DNA of 64,000 nucleotides from Cryptomeria japonica (GCF_030272615.1 NC_081405.1:607839677-607903676); one strand, 5' to 3'. Numbered from the stretch's first letter, positions 33,333 to 45,109 are shown. Notes: a model not told the origin generated them from the sequence alone. A program made the numbers and translations.

Positions 33333-34868
33333 TGACATAGGAGACTTAAGCTAAACCCCAAACACATAATCCATTTTCAGACAATAATGATCATGGTAGG
33401 TGAATTGTCTTGGGCCGTTGGTTTTCTCCCCATTGGTCTTAGGTTTGATTCCTTGCCAGGTTAACCCGACGGTTGGGGACTGTGGGCAAACTCATTCACT
33501 TCTAGAGGACTAGTCTCACCTCATCTCACCCCTCCTCTGACCCCAACTTGGAACCTATAAGTCCAAGGTAAGGCAGGGTTGGTCGTTGGGATGAGATGTG
33601 GGGATACCTCTGGGGTACCATAAAAAGAAAGAAAGTAAAAATGATAGGAAGTTCAGGAGAAAAAAACTTCACCTACAAACTTCCTTGCAGATTTGGGACA
33701 CCAACAAAAAAGTGAATAACAAAATTCGATAACAGAAATGTATCTGGCACCCAATTATAATGAGAACAGGAATCATCAACAACAACCAACTAAGAAAATG
33801 TGAACACCAAAAAGGTTAACTTTATTATTACACAACATATGAGGGTGGCTACATAAAATATTAGATGTTTACAATAAACTAACTGTTCATACACCAGTCG
33901 ACCGACTTCCCCTCTGCAACTTAACAAACATCTATACTTTGGCTTCTGTGGTTATGCCTATAGGCCGAACCTCCTTCTAACACACACACACACTTACTAA
34001 ACCTCTCTCTGTCTTTTTATAATGTCTGTTTGCCTAGTCAATTCAATTTCTCCTCTGGCTACTCGATTTCTCTTAACTATTTGGCTACCAATTCTCACCA
34101 CTCATTATTCATTCTTACTTCCTTTTGCCTATCGGTATTCTTCCTCTTGGCACCCATCCTAATCAGGCCATTTCCAATCTTTAGCGTTTTAGTTTCTCTT
34201 GACCATTTCATTATCCTCCTGCTGATGTGGCGATACGGTTGGTGATCAATCTAGTGCGATGCTTCTGCATCAAAGTCCCAAGACATAAAATATCATGTTC
34301 TCTTTCACATGGGGCAATTAATCAACACTTGCCTCTATACTTTTTCTTTCGTTTCTTCCACAGTCAATCAGAAATCCATATCACACTTCTCCAACAGAGC
34401 TACTTGCTACATGTTTCTTTGTTTTTTACCAAATTCCTATAATATTTCCTTTGCAACCATTCAACAACATAAATGATAATGTGGGAATCTACGATCCCAT
34501 GTCTTCAAACTCACACACCCCTTTTGCTGACATCTCATCATTCACAATATCTTTTACTAAGCACTTCATGTCCTTCTCTACACATGTCTTCATTTCTTCT
34601 AACTTTTCTAACTATCCTTGTGCTAGCAATAGATCTTCTAGTTTGCTATTGTTTTTCATTTCACCCATTGGTCTATCAAATACAACAGAGTCATTCGCAG
34701 CCTTATGTAATCTGCCTTAACCAAACTATTTTGGACTTCTTCATTTTCATCATACCTCCCAATGTCTACACTAGACTTATGCCTAGACTCTTAATCTTTC
34801 TTCGCTATTATGGAGTGTACCACAACATCATTATGAAAACCCTTCAGATTTACCTCTACCCTTACTGT
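33333..34868 (-). mobile_element. Small pol-less LTR element, copy C (right part missing)
   Basis: The 3' LTR (33333-34272) starts TGACATAGGAG after TACTC and ends GCATCA. It is about 260 bp longer than the LTR at 12962 because of a SINE-like insertion. About 600 bp of internal region follow, including the C-terminal half of the coiled-coil frame ending at the same stop (34491-34489). The element stops at about 34868, where LINE sequence resumes, so its primer site and 5' LTR are lost. Confidence 0.85.
33392..33639 (+). mobile_element. SINE-like insertion in the LTR of copy C
   Basis: A roughly 248-bp segment is flanked by AATGAT (33386-33391 and 33640-33645) and ends in an A-rich tail (TAAAAAGAAAGAAAGTAAAA). 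GGTTTGATTCC at 33442-33452 is a near-consensus RNA polymerase III B box; an A-box-like TGGTAGGTGAATTG lies near 33394. The paralogous LTRs at about 13020 and 42060 lack it (AATGAGAGGAAG), giving the pre-insertion sequence. The family is not named. Confidence 0.75.
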
Positions 34869-34879
34869 AATTTATTTTA

Positions 34880-36056
34880 AAAATAGTGGAAAGGTTGGAT
34901 AGGTTTTTCTCAAATCCAGTCTGGTTGTCAAAATTTGGGTCTTGTTCAACCCTTATCCTCCCATTCTTTGGTTCAGATTAGTTTGGAATTCAATAGGAAT
35001 CATTTTTTGAATCCCTTCTACCCAAATCTAAATCTTCACTCAAATTCCAATATACGTGGTTTAGGGACCTGTATTTTCATTTCACTTCTTCAAGAGTTGT
35101 AGAAAAGTGCACCTTTTTCTCCAAGGTTAGTAATGTTTCAACTTTCCAAAAAACTTTAGCATATCAAGCGAGAAATCAAAAAATGGAATGCTAGGGACTT
35201 CAAAAGTATATTTGCATCAAAATCAGCACTTCAAGATCAACTCAATGAAATTATTGATTTGATTATCATTAATGGTATTGATGAGGATTCTTATTTGAAG
35301 TAAACATCTCTTCAAATTCATCTTGAAGAAGTATTAAAAGGGGAGGAGATTTAGTGGTGGTAGAAATCAAGGGAACTCTGTCTTAAAGAAGGTGACAAAA
35401 TTATAATTTTTTTCATTCTTTGGCCTCCATAAGGAAGGTTAATAATTTTATTTTCTAGATTAGGGACTCTATAGGTTGGGTCTTACATGATATTGACAAG
35501 ATCCAACAAGAGGCTGTTATATTCTTTTCTAATCTATTAATTGTACCAAAAACTAATTTCCCATTGGATTCTCAAGAGATCCTAGATTGTACTCCCTCTG
35601 TTATATTTCAAGAGGAAAATATTTAGTTTCTTAAACCTTTCTCTTTAGAAGAAGTGAAAAAGGTAGTTTTCTCTATGCAGCCCGATAAAGCCCCAAGCCT
35701 TGATGGATTCTTTGCATTGTTCTTTTAAAAAAGTTGGCATTTTGTGGGGAGGTATCTTTGGCTAGCTATCAAAGAATCAAGGTGAAATGGCAATATCCTC
35801 AATCAATTTAACGCCAATCTTATTGACCTCATTCCTAAGTCCTCTTCTCTAGCTTCTTTTGCAGATTTTAGGCCTATTTCTCTTTGCAACACCATGTACA
35901 AGATCTTGACAAAGGCAATCTCGTTGAGGCTGGGTAAGCTTATTCCCAAATTTGTCTCAAAAGAACAAGCAGGTTTTATCTTAGGTAAAGAGACATCAGA
36001 GGGAGAACTAATTGCATGTGAAATTCTCCATTCGATTAACCAAGTCAATCACAAGT
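34880..36056 (+). pseudogene. L1-type LINE ORF2 fragment (reverse transcriptase N-terminal half)
   Basis: Plus-strand codons across several frames give IKREIKKWNARDFKSIFASK and DQLNEIIDLIIINGIDEDSY near 35160-35300, then SRELCLKEGDK and SLASIRKVNN-like codons. They continue with PFSLEEVKKVVFSMQPDKAP (around 35640-35690), FADFRPISLCNTMYKILTKA near 35860-35920 and FVSKEQAGFILGKETSEGEL near 35950-36005. These are the early reverse transcriptase blocks of plant L1 elements. The catalytic FADD block lies beyond the break at 36056 and is absent. The minus-strand frame at 35803-36048 is its antisense. Confidence 0.85.
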
Positions 36057-36063
36057 GATGATT

Positions 36064-36327
36064 TGTTGGAAGAATGTAGCAAATATATGCTTGAGAGATA
36101 TTTCAGAGACGTGTTGTCATTGCTGTCAACATATTTCTCTATCTAAGATAGTGATGCAATGAAGTTCAGTGAGTTAGTTTGTTCAATATGATGAAGATCA
36201 AAGTTTATGAATTCAAGGATTTTTAGAGGGTTGTTTCTAGTTGATTCAGTTCAATATTCAGTGGTCTACATGGAGATTTGGTTAAGTTATGGGTATTTGT
36301 TTTGTGGCTAGCTTTTCAGTTATATCA
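36064..36327 (+). mobile_element. Possible short solo LTR
   Basis: A 264-bp stretch begins TGTTGGAAG and ends TTATATCA, with imperfect 5-bp flanks TGATT and TGATA. It sits at the junction between LINE sequence and the third TIR-locus copy. The evidence is only end motifs; it could be ordinary junction sequence. Confidence 0.3.
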
Positions 36328-37020
36328 TGATACACATGATAATCATATTCAGTACATTAGGTCTCCGTCATATCTATGTATGTCAACCTCAAAACTACTA
36401 ACATATATAATCATTGTGCTCATGAGAACTTGATTAAAAAATAATACATGCTGATCAAATTACTTCTAAAGAAGGATATTGTATCCGTACATAATGATAT
36501 ATAGTCACCTTTCAGAGTTGATGGGTTCCAACAAACTCCCCATAAAAAAATTGAACAGTATAGACATTCTTAAAGGTCCTCAAATTGCTAAGTGCACTGA
36601 TCAAGATCGTAAAGATTTAATGCCACGTGAATTGCATGAATCAATCTCACAAGATGTCAATATCATCGATGCTAAGCAAATTCGTTTCTCAAGAAAATTT
36701 CATCAACAAAAAATAACATAGAAAAGACTTTCAAGTCGATTTGAGGATATTGATTTAAAACCTAAATTTAAATTGAATAATTAATCTCGCTATCTAAGAG
36801 TATGCTCTAGAGAAAAAAATGTTTTAAAATCCACTAGTAAACTAAGACAGTAGGAAATTTCTCTCCTCACATTTGAGGTATCAAAAGAAATTGATGGCAA
36901 CATGGTACATGTTGTTTTTACAGGGTTTAGATCACATCGAGTCTTGGTTTACCCATTACATCTGAATAAAGTTTAAGTTGAATTTCATTAACTGAAACAA
37001 ACAAGAAATGTATCCTTTTC
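36328..37020. repeat. Third, reduced copy of the TIR locus
   Basis: Blocks match 17268-17790 and 18170-18395 (CATGATAATCATATTCAGTACATT; TTTCTCTCCTC, TTTGAGGTATCAAAAGAAATTGATGGCAA). The linker exon and the whole TIR exon are missing. This copy is more diverged than the other two are from each other. Confidence 0.75.
36520..36720 (+). pseudogene. Unidentified coding-like fragment, copy 2 of 3
   Basis: Open plus-strand frame: KLNSIDILKGPQIAKCTDQD, then LMPRELHESISQDVNIIDAK and IRFSRKFHQQKIT before a stop. It is homologous to 17620-17890 and 45110-45383. This copy is open across the position where the other two have a stop before MP(S/C)ELYES. The family is not recognised. Confidence 0.4.
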
Positions 37021-37296
37021 ATCAAATTGCAACAAAAAATTAAGAGAGGTTTGAAGGACCCTTAACACTTATATGGAACTTTTGAAGTGGAAAATGGTCC
37101 AAATTCACCATGCCAAATACAAAATTCAGATAGAAAAATTGGTCTATAAAAAACTCAGGAATGGTCAAATGAAGAAATTGACAATAAGGCTTGAAAACAA
37201 GCCAAAATCATGGCTGGAATTTTCTAGACCTGGAGGGTTATATAACAAAAGAAGTTCAAGTTATTAAGAAAGAGGCCAAGAATCTTCAATAGGAAA

Positions 37297-38245
37297 TTTA
37301 CAGTCTTAGTTTATTAGCGGATGTGTTATATTTAGATGAGCACATACTATTAAATTTATTGATTAAAGGTAGGATATTTCTAAAATGTTGTATCATATTA
37401 GATTTCATGACCATAGATAGGATCTTCATCAAAATATAAGATTAGCTTCAATGCCACAATTACAAATAGGATCTTGATTTTTTCGTAGCTTGTTTCATAT
37501 TCTTTTGGCATTTTTCTATTGGCATAGATCCAATGGTTCATAGAATGGGATGTGAGTTTGGATAATGACAGGATATTGTTGAATGAACTTATAATTATGG
37601 TAAGGTAATAATATATTTTGTATAATGAGCCCTTGAGTGAGATTAATAAATGATGGAGTGCATGATGGTGAGAGATGTTTTGATGTCATTTAATTAGTGT
37701 TGTGATGGGAGGGTATATTTTTTCTTTTTCATTAAAGCTTAAGATCCTTTTCCATTATTCCTTACAAAAAAATCCCTAAAGGTGAGTTCATTTCATGGAT
37801 TTTTCAATTGAAAAGGATTAAGTTTAAATGATATAGATATATAAAGGATTGAGAGAGGATATGGCTACAAGAATTTTTTGATTTTGTTATGGGGATAAGG
37901 ATTTTAGATATGGAAGGGTGATAGGGATTAGGGATATGGTTTGGCATTAAAGAAGGCTTTCCATGAAGGATGGTTCTCCCTTTTAAAAGGAAAGAGGACA
38001 ACCAAGAGGTAGCTATTTGAAATAATAGTTAGATTGAATATTTTCTTCAAATATTCTATATATACCAAGCTATTCCATTCTTACCTTTTCTTAAGACATA
38101 GTCTATGATTTTTTTAAGGGAAATATCAATAAATAAGCATTAAGGATTGATAGGGGAGTTTATGCTAGTTAGTTTGTATATTGGAGACAGAGATGAGGAT
38201 TTGAGTGATGAATTAGAGTTGGGGATTTGGGATATGGATTGATTT
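37297..38245 (+). repeat. Dispersed repeat, near-copy of 2141-3075
   Basis: Collinear with 2141-3075 with few indels, then continues uninterrupted where the gypsy LTR sits at 3076. No coding frame. Confidence 0.8.
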
Positions 38246-40010
38246 TGAGGAAGGTTTTTAATGAATATTGATTTCTCTCATAAAGTTTTTGATTAGGATG
38301 ACCAATAGATATGCATTAGGATTAAGGGAATAACTTGTGCTATCTAGTTCCTCATATTTATTATCAATATATAGGTTATTAATTCTTATGGGATTTTAGC
38401 ATTGGGGATATATGGATGGGTGACAAGTTTATGGGCTTTTGGAATTGATGATAGATGGCTGTGTTTATATATTATGAATTGGTTGATTTCTACTTGCTTA
38501 TTGTTTAATTCATTGATAGAAGTGCTTAGACTCAATGAGATTATAATTAGATTAATTCTCTATATAGTTATTATTCTAGGGAATGCCATTTATCCTATTA
38601 TTTCAATATTAAATTATTCACATATCAACTTTAATCTTCATATGAAATCAATATGTCTTAAATTTTTTAAATTAAATATAATCCTTATTTAATAAATATT
38701 TATAAATCCATATAGATTTGTAAAGTGGGTGAAAAATTAGGGTTTTTGCTACAAGAAGAACGAAAAATGCTAATTTTCACTTAGGGGTCAATTACATTTA
38801 AAAGAGGGTTTGGATCCAATAGATTTAGTCACAATATACCAAGGATAAGGACTGAAAATTCTAATTAGATTAAAGGTGTGAATTTGTCTTCCCTCTTTTG
38901 CAAGTTGAATTGTTGGAATCAGGGTAAAATGATAAAAATGAAGGTAAAAACACAGAATCAATGAACTATAATTGTCAAATTGAGGCATGCACCTGGATCG
39001 AACAAATATAAGTAGATTCAGACCTAATACCTAAAAGAGCTCCTAAAATGTTGGGTCCATGGTGAATTCGCCTTGGTCCTCTAAAATTTTGAGAACATCT
39101 CACTCTAAGTGTTTCCTTTGGTTCTAAGAATGTGTAATCCTTATTGAAATAGATACATGCCTAGTTTCAAGGACATCCCATGTAAAAGTTTTCTTTGGTT
39201 TCAGAGATATGTAACCTCCCTTAAGAAATATATCAATGCTTCATCTAGTTTTGGGCTTGAAGCATATCCCTCTAATAGTGTGTTTACTCTAATTATGAGG
39301 ATGAACATCTCATTTAAGACATGCAAATATATTGTACAATATGATACAAAGGGATTGATATGGGTGCCCCCCTCTTAAGATGTCAACATAGCCCTTTGTT
39401 GATGTCTTAAGGAAGCTTGGAGATAAGGATACCTAAGCTTCAACACTAAGGAGATATCCTATAGGCAACAATGTCATAAATCCAACACAAAGACGGAATA
39501 CTCTTCAAGCAAGGATAAGATAGTTGACAAGGAGATATCTTGCAACAAGTGTAAAGTAGATCCTTGGAGGAGAAGAGATCTTTACTCATAATAAATATGC
39601 CTCCAAGAAGAGTTTTCTGAACAAATATAACGTCTTCTATCAAAAGAAGGGAAGGAGAATAAGAACACATACCTTCCCCCTATTTCTAGGTGAAAGAGAA
39701 TCTTGATGAAGGATGACATACTTTTGATCAAATGTGAGGGCTAAGTTTAAAATGGATATACATTGCCAAGTGAAGAAGAGGTTGTAGCCAAGGACTTACA
39801 CCCCTTTCATAAGAGAGAATCCTATAGCAAACAACAACTTCACACAAGGAATGACACCAAATCATAAGCAAACACCACTCAACAAAGGAAAAGTAGATCC
39901 TTAGAAAGGATGGATTGAGATAAATCATTTCCTGCCAAGTGTAAGGACAATGAGAAGAATTATGCATCCTCTAAGGAGAGATTAAACATAAGAAAATTCA
40001 CAATATACTC
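38246..40010 (+). repeat. Repeat block D, near-copy of 32050-33332
   Basis: Collinear with block C but includes an extra roughly 490-bp stretch (38836-39325), whose first part resembles the LTR/leader at 16210-16440 and 43720-43980. The frames at 38402-38692 and 39157-39378 have no recognisable domain. It ends in CAATATACTC just before the LTR at 40011. Confidence 0.75.
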
Positions 40011-40069
40011 TAACATAGTAGATTTAAGCTAAACCCCAAACACATAATCCATTCTTAGACAATAATGAT

Positions 40070-40317
40070 CATGGTAGGTGAATTGTCTTGGGCCATGGGT
40101 ATTCTCTCCATTGGTCTCAGGTTTGATTCCTTGCCATGTTAACCCGACGGTTGGGAACTGCGAGCGGACTCATTCGCTTCTAGAGGACTAGTCTCACCTC
40201 ATCTCACCCCTCCTTTGACCCCAACTTGGAACCTATAAGTCCAAGGTAAGGCGGGGTTGGTCACTAGGATGTGACGCAGGGATACCTCTGGGGTACCAAA
40301 AAAAGAAAATAAATAAA
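40070..40317 (+). mobile_element. SINE-like insertion in the LTR of copy D
   Basis: Same insertion as at 33392, flanked by AATGAT (40064-40069 and 40318-40323), B box GGTTTGATTCC at 40120-40130, and an A-rich 3' end. Its own 5' LTR at 42009 lacks it, so it inserted into one LTR only, before the block was duplicated. Confidence 0.75.
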
Positions 40318-41170
40318 AATGATAGGAAGTTCAGGAAAACAAAACTGCACCTACAAAATTCCTAGCAGATTTGTGACACCAAGAAAAAAGTGAATAACAA
40401 AATTCAATAATAGCAATGTATCTGGCACCCAATTACAATGAGAAGAGGAATCATCAACAACAACCAACTAAGAAAATGTGAACACCAAAAAGGTTAACTT
40501 TGTTACTACACAACATATGAGGGTGGCTACATAAAATATTAAATGTTTACAATAAACTAACTGTTCATAGATCTGTCGACCGACTTCCCCTCTGCAACTT
40601 AACAAACATCTATACTTCAGCTTCTATGGTTCTGCCTATAGGCCGAACCTCCTTCTAACACACACACACACACACTTACTAAACCTCTCTCTGTCCTTTT
40701 AAAACATTTGTTTTCCTAGTCAATTCAATTTCTCCTCTGGCCGCTCGATTTCTCTTGACTATTCAGTTACCAATTCTCACCACTCATTATTCATTCCAAC
40801 TTCTTTTTGTCTATCGATATTCTTCCTTTTGGCGCCCATCCTAATTGGGCCATTTCCAATCTTTAGCGTTTTAGTTTCTCTTGACCATTTCATAATCCTC
40901 TTGCTGAAGTGGTGACAGGGTTGGTGATCAATCTAGTGCGATGCTTCTGCATCAAAGTCCCAAGAGATAAAATATCATGTGCTCTTTCACATGGGGCGAT
41001 TAATCAACACTTGCCTCTATACTTTTTCTTTTGTTTCCTCCATAGTCAATCGGAAATCCATATCACACTTCTCCAACGAAGCTACTTGCTGTATGTTTCT
41101 TTGTTGTTTACCAAATTCCTATAATATTTCCTTTGCAACCATTCAACAACATAAATGATAATGTGGGAAT

Positions 41171-41810
41171 CTACGATCCTATATCTTCAAACTCACACAC
41201 CCCTTTTGCTGACATCTCATCGTTCACAATATCTTTTACTATGCACTTCATGTCCTTCTCTATACATGTCTTCATTTCTTCTAACTTTTCTAACTATCCT
41301 TGTGCTAGCAATAGATATTCTGGTTTGCTATTGTTTTCTATTTCACCCATTGGTCTATCAAATACAATAGAGTCATTCGTAGCCTTATGTAAATCTTTCT
41401 TAACCAAACTATTTTGGACTTCTTCATTTTCATCATACCTCCCAATGTCTACACCAGACTTATGCCTAGACTCTTAATCTTTATTTGTTGTTGTGGAGTG
41501 TACCACAACATCATTATGAAAACCCTTTAGATTTACCTATACCCGTACTGTTGTTCCTATTTTTGTTTTTTTTAATTAACCTTTGAATAAGCCACACAAA
41601 TTTTTGTTTAATTGTCAAATTCCATCTTTGTTGTTGCATCTTAATTTTATTATTCAGTTCTTTTATGTCTTTTTGCATCTCTAGTCTCATTCATTCCAAC
41701 TCTTTCTTTATTTCTCTAATCTCTTTTTGTCTCATCTCTTCTTCTTTCCTCTTTCTCTCTTCTTGTTTCCTTTTCCTCTCTTCCTGTTTCTTATTCCATG
41801 AATCCTCACC
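41171..41810 (-). pseudogene. Coiled-coil frame of copy D
   Basis: Homologous to 12124-12760: charged helix, then ESRHKSGVDIGRYDENEEVQ, DRPMGEIENNSKPEYLLLAQ, and EKLEEMKTCIEKDMKCIVKD, ending at the shared stop (41173-41171). An internal stop follows LLLAQG, close to but not identical with the stop in copy A. Confidence 0.55.
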
Positions 41811-41994
41811 TCACAAATAATCTCTCAAAAGGTACATTCCCTCAATTAGGTCTCTCTTGCTCTACTTCATCTTGTTCTTGCCTCACCTAGGTGTCCCTTC
41901 CCTTAACTACCTAGTCTCTTGGCAACCAACAACCAGGTTGTCCTCTCAACCTGCACAATCACAAACACAAAACTATCTTACCCAGACCTCTTGA

Positions 41995-42006
41995 GCTCTA
42001 ATACCA
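41995..42006 (-). other. Initiator-Met tRNA primer-binding site, copy D
   Basis: Plus-strand GCTCTAATACCA complements TGGTATCAGAGC with one change; the LTR starts 2 bp away at 42009. Confidence 0.75.
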
Positions 42007-42195
42007 ATTGACGTAGGAGACTTCGGCTAAACCCCACACACAAACTCTATTCTCAAACAACAATGAGAGGAATTTAGAAAAACAAAATAGTATCTACAGA
42101 CTTCCTGGTAGATTTCTAACAGGAACATAAAAGTGAATAATAGAAATCGATAACAACAATGTACTTGACACCTAATTACAATGAGAACGAGAATC

Positions 42196-44763
42196 AATGA
42201 TTTTAACTTTGCCACTATCTAACAATTTCTTTTATTTCATTATGACAATCAAGACAATCAATAGAATGATGATCATGAGTTTCATGAAATGAATAAAAAA
42301 GAGATTTTGAAGAAGAAGTACTTTTAGCTGCACGAATGGCTTTTTGTCTTGCAAGATGGTCGTTGAATTCATGAATCCTATAGAAGTCATCCAAAGGAGA
42401 TTTATTATGAATTCCTAGGCCTTCTATGGTAATTTGTGTAGAAGGGTTTATAGGGACTCTATTTCCTTACTTAAATTTTCCAAGTCCTTGTCCTCTTAAA
42501 CTTTATTTTCATATCATGATAAAGCCACTCCTATAATAATCCTTTAATTGATAAGGTGGGGGAACATTGTAATAAATTTATTTGAAGTTTGTAGTGTAAG
42601 GATGTTTAGAAGGAATAAAGGGATTAGTAGATGGAGAAGGAATATCTTGTGGAGGAGGATTTTCCTTTCTATCATCATGCATATCCTCTTTGGTAGATTG
42701 AGAATGAAGATCCTTATAATCTAAGGCCTCATCTTTGCTTAATGTTATGTTGGGAGATAGATCATGAATGAAATGCATAAAATCATCTTCTGTGCAAATG
42801 TTTTGATGATTAAGATAGGCTCTAGGAGAGTAAGGTAGATCTAGAGAGATGGAAATACCAATGTTTTGATCTTGCCCCCCTTGCACTAGGGTATGTGTAT
42901 GAGAAGAAGATGGGGCCATGTTTCTCTTCAATGCTTTCTCTCTATTAGAGATATCATTGATAGGAGTATTAGCTCTTTCTTCATTCACATTACATACCCT
43001 AGGTGAGGTAAAAAATTTATGTTTTCCATTAGTATCTCTAGGATTGGGATCTACAAAAGCTTTGAGGTGATCTACATATGAAATGTACTTTCCTAAAAAA
43101 AACACCAGAAAACAACATGAAGTATAAATGAAAGCTTTGAGATCAAATTGATTGAAAGGAAGGAATTTTGAAACCCTAAAAACACAATATGCCAAAGTGC
43201 TATGAATGAAAAGAAGCAACGTGAAATGAAAGAAGACATTATCCAACACATTATTTTGATAAATATAAGAAAAAAGAAAAGTAATCATATGTGAAATAGA
43301 AAAAAAAAAGATCTATTAAGTGCCATTATTAAGTTTTAAAATGAAATTTGAAAATTGATGTGAAAAGTGAAACAATCCACAAATCAAATTAACCAAAATA
43401 AATTAGGGGTTTTATGAATTAAACCTCTAAATTTATATTATTTGATTAAAATGAGATCTATGAATTTGAATTTGAATTTTGAAATGTATTTGGATCAGAT
43501 CTAAAACAATTAATCCAAATTAGGCAAATCACAAGCTTAATTTTAGGATTAAAATTGGGGTTTTGAAATTAACATCTAAATTTATAAAATTTACTTGGAA
43601 ATCAAAATTGTAAATAAAAATTTAAATTTTAAATTGCATAAATACTCCGATCTGAGAACATAAATCAAAATTAAAGGTATAAGGCATCAAAGGTTTCAGA
43701 TCTAATAGATTTAGTCACAAATCAACAAGGATAAGGACTAAAAATACTAATTGGATTCAAAAAATGAATTTGTTTGCCCTCTTTTGTAAGTTGAATTGCT
43801 GAAATTAGGGTGAAGTGATGAAAATGAAGGTAAAAATATAGAAATAGTGATCTATAGTCATCGGATTGAGGCATGCACCTAGATCTAAGAAATATAAGCA
43901 AATTCAGATGTGATCCCTGAAAGTGCTCCTAAAATTTCAAGATCATGGTGAAATTTGCCCTTGTCCTCCGAAATTTTTCCACACCAAAGGGTGATTGATT
44001 CATCTCTGTAAATGATGTTGATTTTGAAGATCGAATCTCGGTACTTATTTTCTATATAGAAAGAAAGGGAAATAGGTTCTGAATAGGGGTTTTCCTATGT
44101 CAAACCTCGGTTGAGGAATCAACCTTGAATGAAATGTTGCAAATACTAAAATAAATAATGAAGGTATATATCTCAGATCTTCAATGACTGAAAATAATGT
44201 TTTGCTTCTTGAATGTAATCACATATGATGTATGAAATTTTATGAACATGACAAAACCCTAATCACACACACATGCTTGCACATGAAAGATGTAATGTCG
44301 CTCCACAAGTGATGAATGAAGAATGGAGCTTTGAAGACCTCTAGAAGTGTTTGATGATGAATGCTTGAATGCTTGAATGCCTTGTGATTATAATTTCGCC
44401 CTTCTATTCTTGTATCTGTATATGTATCTCAAAATGATAAGGGAAAGCCTCTTTATATACTTGCTCGTCAAAAACATTAATTTTTTACCTAGGCCGACAT
44501 AGGGCTAGATTTCTTGCACAAATTTGAAAATGCCCAAAGGGTTCAAAGGGGGTGAAAATAGGGAGGACCAAGGTGCCACGCCTTGGTCCTAACACATTTT
44601 AGGGCTAGTACAAAGTGGCCATGTGGTGTATGAATTGAAAGTAAGGCAATATTTGCATGATGTAAGCATAATTAGGTTTTACTTAAGTATTGGGGGATGG
44701 ACACTAAGGTGAGGGCCCAAAATGTAGACTAAATTGTAAGGGAGTACGATTTAGGATGCTACA
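42196..44763 (-). mobile_element. Larger retroelement relic, copy B
   Basis: Counterpart of 14552-17259. The left junction (GAATC|AATGATTTT) joins the truncated 5' LTR of copy D directly to the G-patch region, with AATCA microhomology, deleting what is 13150-14552 in copy A. The right edge GATGCTACA is at 44763. The G-patch/knuckle frame (about 42530-42200) is more decayed than in copy A, while the acidic frame is intact. Confidence 0.75.
42578..43288 (-). CDS. 236-codon open frame of the larger retroelement, copy B
   Basis: This is the unbroken version of the frame split in copy A. Residues about 1-90 are hydrophobic with several Cys and Phe-rich runs (possibly leader sequence read through). 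Residues about 98-236 are hydrophilic: VNEERANTPINDISNREKAL, SSSHTHTLVQGGQDQNIG, EDDFMHFIHDLSPNITLSKD, STKEDMHDDRKENPPPQDIP. The frame stops just before the G-patch frame, with IYYNVPPPYQLKDYYRSGF in between. It probably encodes the N-terminal part of a gag-like protein. No known domain was recognised, and the start codon is uncertain. Confidence 0.45.
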   Translation of the reverse strand: MITFLFSYIYQNNVLDNVFFHFTLLLFIHSTLAYCVFRVSKFLPFNQFDLKAFIYTSCCFLVFFLGKYISYVDHLKAFVDPNPRDTNGKHKFFTSPRVCNVNEERANTPINDISNREKALKRNMAPSSSHTHTLVQGGQDQNIGISISLDLPYSPRAYLNHQNICTEDDFMHFIHDLSPNITLSKDEALDYKDLHSQSTKEDMHDDRKENPPPQDIPSPSTNPFIPSKHPYTTNFK

Positions 44764-45109
44764 AGATCTTAATATACATGATAATCATATTCAGTACATT
44801 ACCTCCATCATATCTTTCTATGTTGGATCCCAATAGAACTAATAAAGTATATAATCTTTATTTTAAAAATATTGATAAATCCAAATAGATCTTAATACAC
44901 ATAACCTCCATCATATCTCTCTATGTTGAATCTCAATAAAACTAACACATATAATCCTTGTGCTCATTAGCACTTGAGTTAAAAATCAAAAGAACAGTAA
45001 GATGCTGACGGAATTACTGCTGAAGAAGGATATTGTAGCCTTAGATAATGATATATAGTCCACCTTTCATAGTTGATAGGTTCCAAACTTCCAACAAACT
45101 CCCCATAAC
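44764..45109. other. Duplicated spacer left of TIR copy B
   Basis: Counterpart of 17260-17619 with small deletions near 44890. No gene seen. Confidence 0.5.

Larger units (their letters stand above)
40011..42195 (-). mobile_element. Small pol-less copia-like LTR element, copy D
   Basis: 3' LTR 40011-40954 (with the SINE-like insertion; first base changed, TAACATAG for TGACATAG), internal region 40955-41994, primer site 41995-42006, 5' LTR 42009-42195 cut off at a junction with the G-patch element. TACTC precedes the LTR as in copy C. The internal region has the same length, about 1040 bp, as copy A. Confidence 0.85.

Noticed and set aside
33442-33452. Possible tRNA gene because of a B-box match
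   Set aside because: No cloverleaf or acceptor stem can be drawn around it; target duplications and an A-rich tail fit a SINE-like element.
35803-36048. 81-codon minus-strand frame
   Set aside because: Antisense of the LINE reverse transcriptase blocks FADFRPISL and SKEQAGF.
37073-37267. Lys-rich 64-codon plus-strand frame as a gene
   Set aside because: Isolated short frame between two repeats, no homologous copy in the window and no motif; cannot be supported.
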